Shown here piece by piece: positions 63,473 to 64,000 of a DNA stretch of 64,000 nt. Position 1 is the stretch's first letter. The number at the start of each line of letters is the position of its first letter. The stretch covers positions 4,046,501-4,110,500 of the forward strand of contig NZ_CP089538.1 of assembly GCF_021233055.1 (NCBI RefSeq). The letters run 5' to 3'. A model generated the notes under the pieces. The model had not been told where the DNA came from, ran no database searches, and saw only the letters and a list, made by a program, of their open reading frames with translations. Source of the DNA: Spirosoma oryzicola (lineage in GTDB: Bacteria > Bacteroidota > Bacteroidia > Cytophagales > Spirosomataceae). A program made the translations under genes and the position numbers.

Positions 63473-64000
63473 CTACCCATAAATGGTCGAATCCAGAAAC
63501 GCGTTTCGAAATTTGCCTTTCGGGTCAAAATCCCGGACCAGCTTTTTGAAATCGTCCAGCTTCTCGTAGCGGGATTGCAGTTTGGCCGCCGATAGCGTAA
63601 ACAGTTTTCCCCAGTGCGGACGCGCCCCAAACGGCTCCAGCTCTTTTTCGATCATCGGCAGTACCTTACTGACCGACGCCCAATCCTGTTTCCAGGTAAA
63701 GTGAATAGCCAGGCTCGGCTGTTTGTAGGCCATACTCATCCACAAGTCGTCGGCGTCGATGGTGCGAAGTTCCGAAATCAGCAGGTGCGGGCTAATGTGG
63801 TCGCGGAGCCGCTCGACAGCAAGAATCGCTTCGACGGCATTTTTGTACGGGACAAAGTATTCCGATTGCAGTTCTTTGCCGCTGCTCGGTGTAAAGCCCA
63901 TTCGGAAGTGGGGTAAACGCTCATACCAAGGACCCGGTACGCCCATCTGTTCGGTACAGTTCTCAGCCGATATTTCGGCAATAGGATGCAGATTTTTGGT
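63473..64000 (-). CDS. FAD-linked alditol/xylitol oxidase-like protein (C-terminal part, runs off window)
   Basis: The frame is open from its stop at 63473 to the right edge; the visible 175 residues are the C-terminal ALO domain of D-arabinono-1,4-lactone oxidase-type enzymes. CTEQMGVPGPWYERLPHFRM followed by FTPSSGKELQSEYFVP is almost a signature of alditol (xylitol) oxidases. Later motifs HFTWKQDW, RPHWGKLF and LRDFDPKGKFRNAF.. finish the substrate cap. These enzymes oxidise polyols such as xylitol or sorbitol with O2. The FAD-binding N-terminal half lies outside the window, and the start cannot be seen. The last sense codon is close to 63473, eight bases after the antiporter stop. Confidence 0.9.
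   Translation of the reverse strand, partial: TKNLHPIAEISAENCTEQMGVPGPWYERLPHFRMGFTPSSGKELQSEYFVPYKNAVEAILAVERLRDHISPHLLISELRTIDADDLWMSMAYKQPSLAIHFTWKQDWASVSKVLPMIEKELEPFGARPHWGKLFTLSAAKLQSRYEKLDDFKKLVRDFDPKGKFRNAFLDSTIYG

Overview
The window reads as a chromosomal segment of a free-living, aerobic, sugar-degrading member of the Bacteroidota, most likely a Spirosoma-like cytophagale. This rests on Bacteroidota-type promoter boxes (TAnnTTTG), almost no Shine-Dalgarno sequences, many lipoproteins and signal-peptide proteins, DUF4920, DinB, PurF-variant and M1/M13/M28 peptidase types typical of that phylum, a PVC-type heme-binding dehydrogenase and GMC/subunit-3 oxidases. Base composition is even at roughly half GC. 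I see no rRNA, tRNA, CRISPR array, insertion sequence, integrase, prophage or SusC/SusD pair. Genus assignment is inference.

Layout. 1-3.3 kb: an M13 metallopeptidase lipoprotein running off the left edge, a DUF4920 protein, a small lipoprotein and an exported amidohydrolase. 3.3-12 kb: an alpha/beta hydrolase, then a hexuronate locus split into two divergent arms, uxaC-uxuA on the minus strand and exuT-kdgK-kdgA-uxaB on the plus strand, taking glucuronate/galacturonate to pyruvate and glyceraldehyde-3-phosphate; UxuB and UxaA are not in the window. 12-18.6 kb: a secreted glycerophosphodiesterase, a plus-strand run of ribokinase, exported ADP-ribosylglycohydrolase and an unknown exported protein, and a sulfatase. 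18.8-25.9 kb: an Na+/H+ antiporter, an outer-membrane barrel, a YdcZ-type transporter, a PD-(D/E)XK nuclease, a GH3-serine hydrolase fusion and a DinB protein. 26-37 kb: a PurF variant, lipoamide dehydrogenase, M28 and M1 peptidases, a D15-like barrel, a thioredoxin-fold protein without its CxxC, and an isolated nuoC.

37.6-47.3 kb is a housekeeping block: enolase, a DivIC/FtsB-like protein, a low-molecular-weight tyrosine phosphatase, phosphoglycerate mutase, 2-oxoglutarate dehydrogenase E1 and E2 (the lpd gene at 28.8 kb can supply E3), methylmalonyl-CoA epimerase and an IscA-type protein. 47.4-54.8 kb: a MetE-like methyltransferase, a minus-strand sugar-handling group (Gfo/Idh/MocA, SDR, ROK kinase, SIS protein, GNAT), PnuC, a lipoprotein and a free CBM48 domain. 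54.9-64 kb: an exported hydroxypyruvate-isomerase-like barrel, a giant cytochrome c/HEAT/beta-propeller protein, a GMC oxidoreductase and its Tat-type small subunit, a second Na+/H+ antiporter and the C-terminal part of an alditol oxidase.

The observations most worth following are: (i) the exported oxidation module at 54.9-61.6 kb, with a cysteine cluster in the GMC subunit and a possible cytochrome partner next door; (ii) a three-copy family of extragenic palindromes that all share a CTCA loop; (iii) the ribokinase/ADP-ribosylglycohydrolase/unknown trio; and (iv) two 'degenerate' proteins, a TlpA-like protein without CxxC and a ROK kinase without its zinc cysteines.
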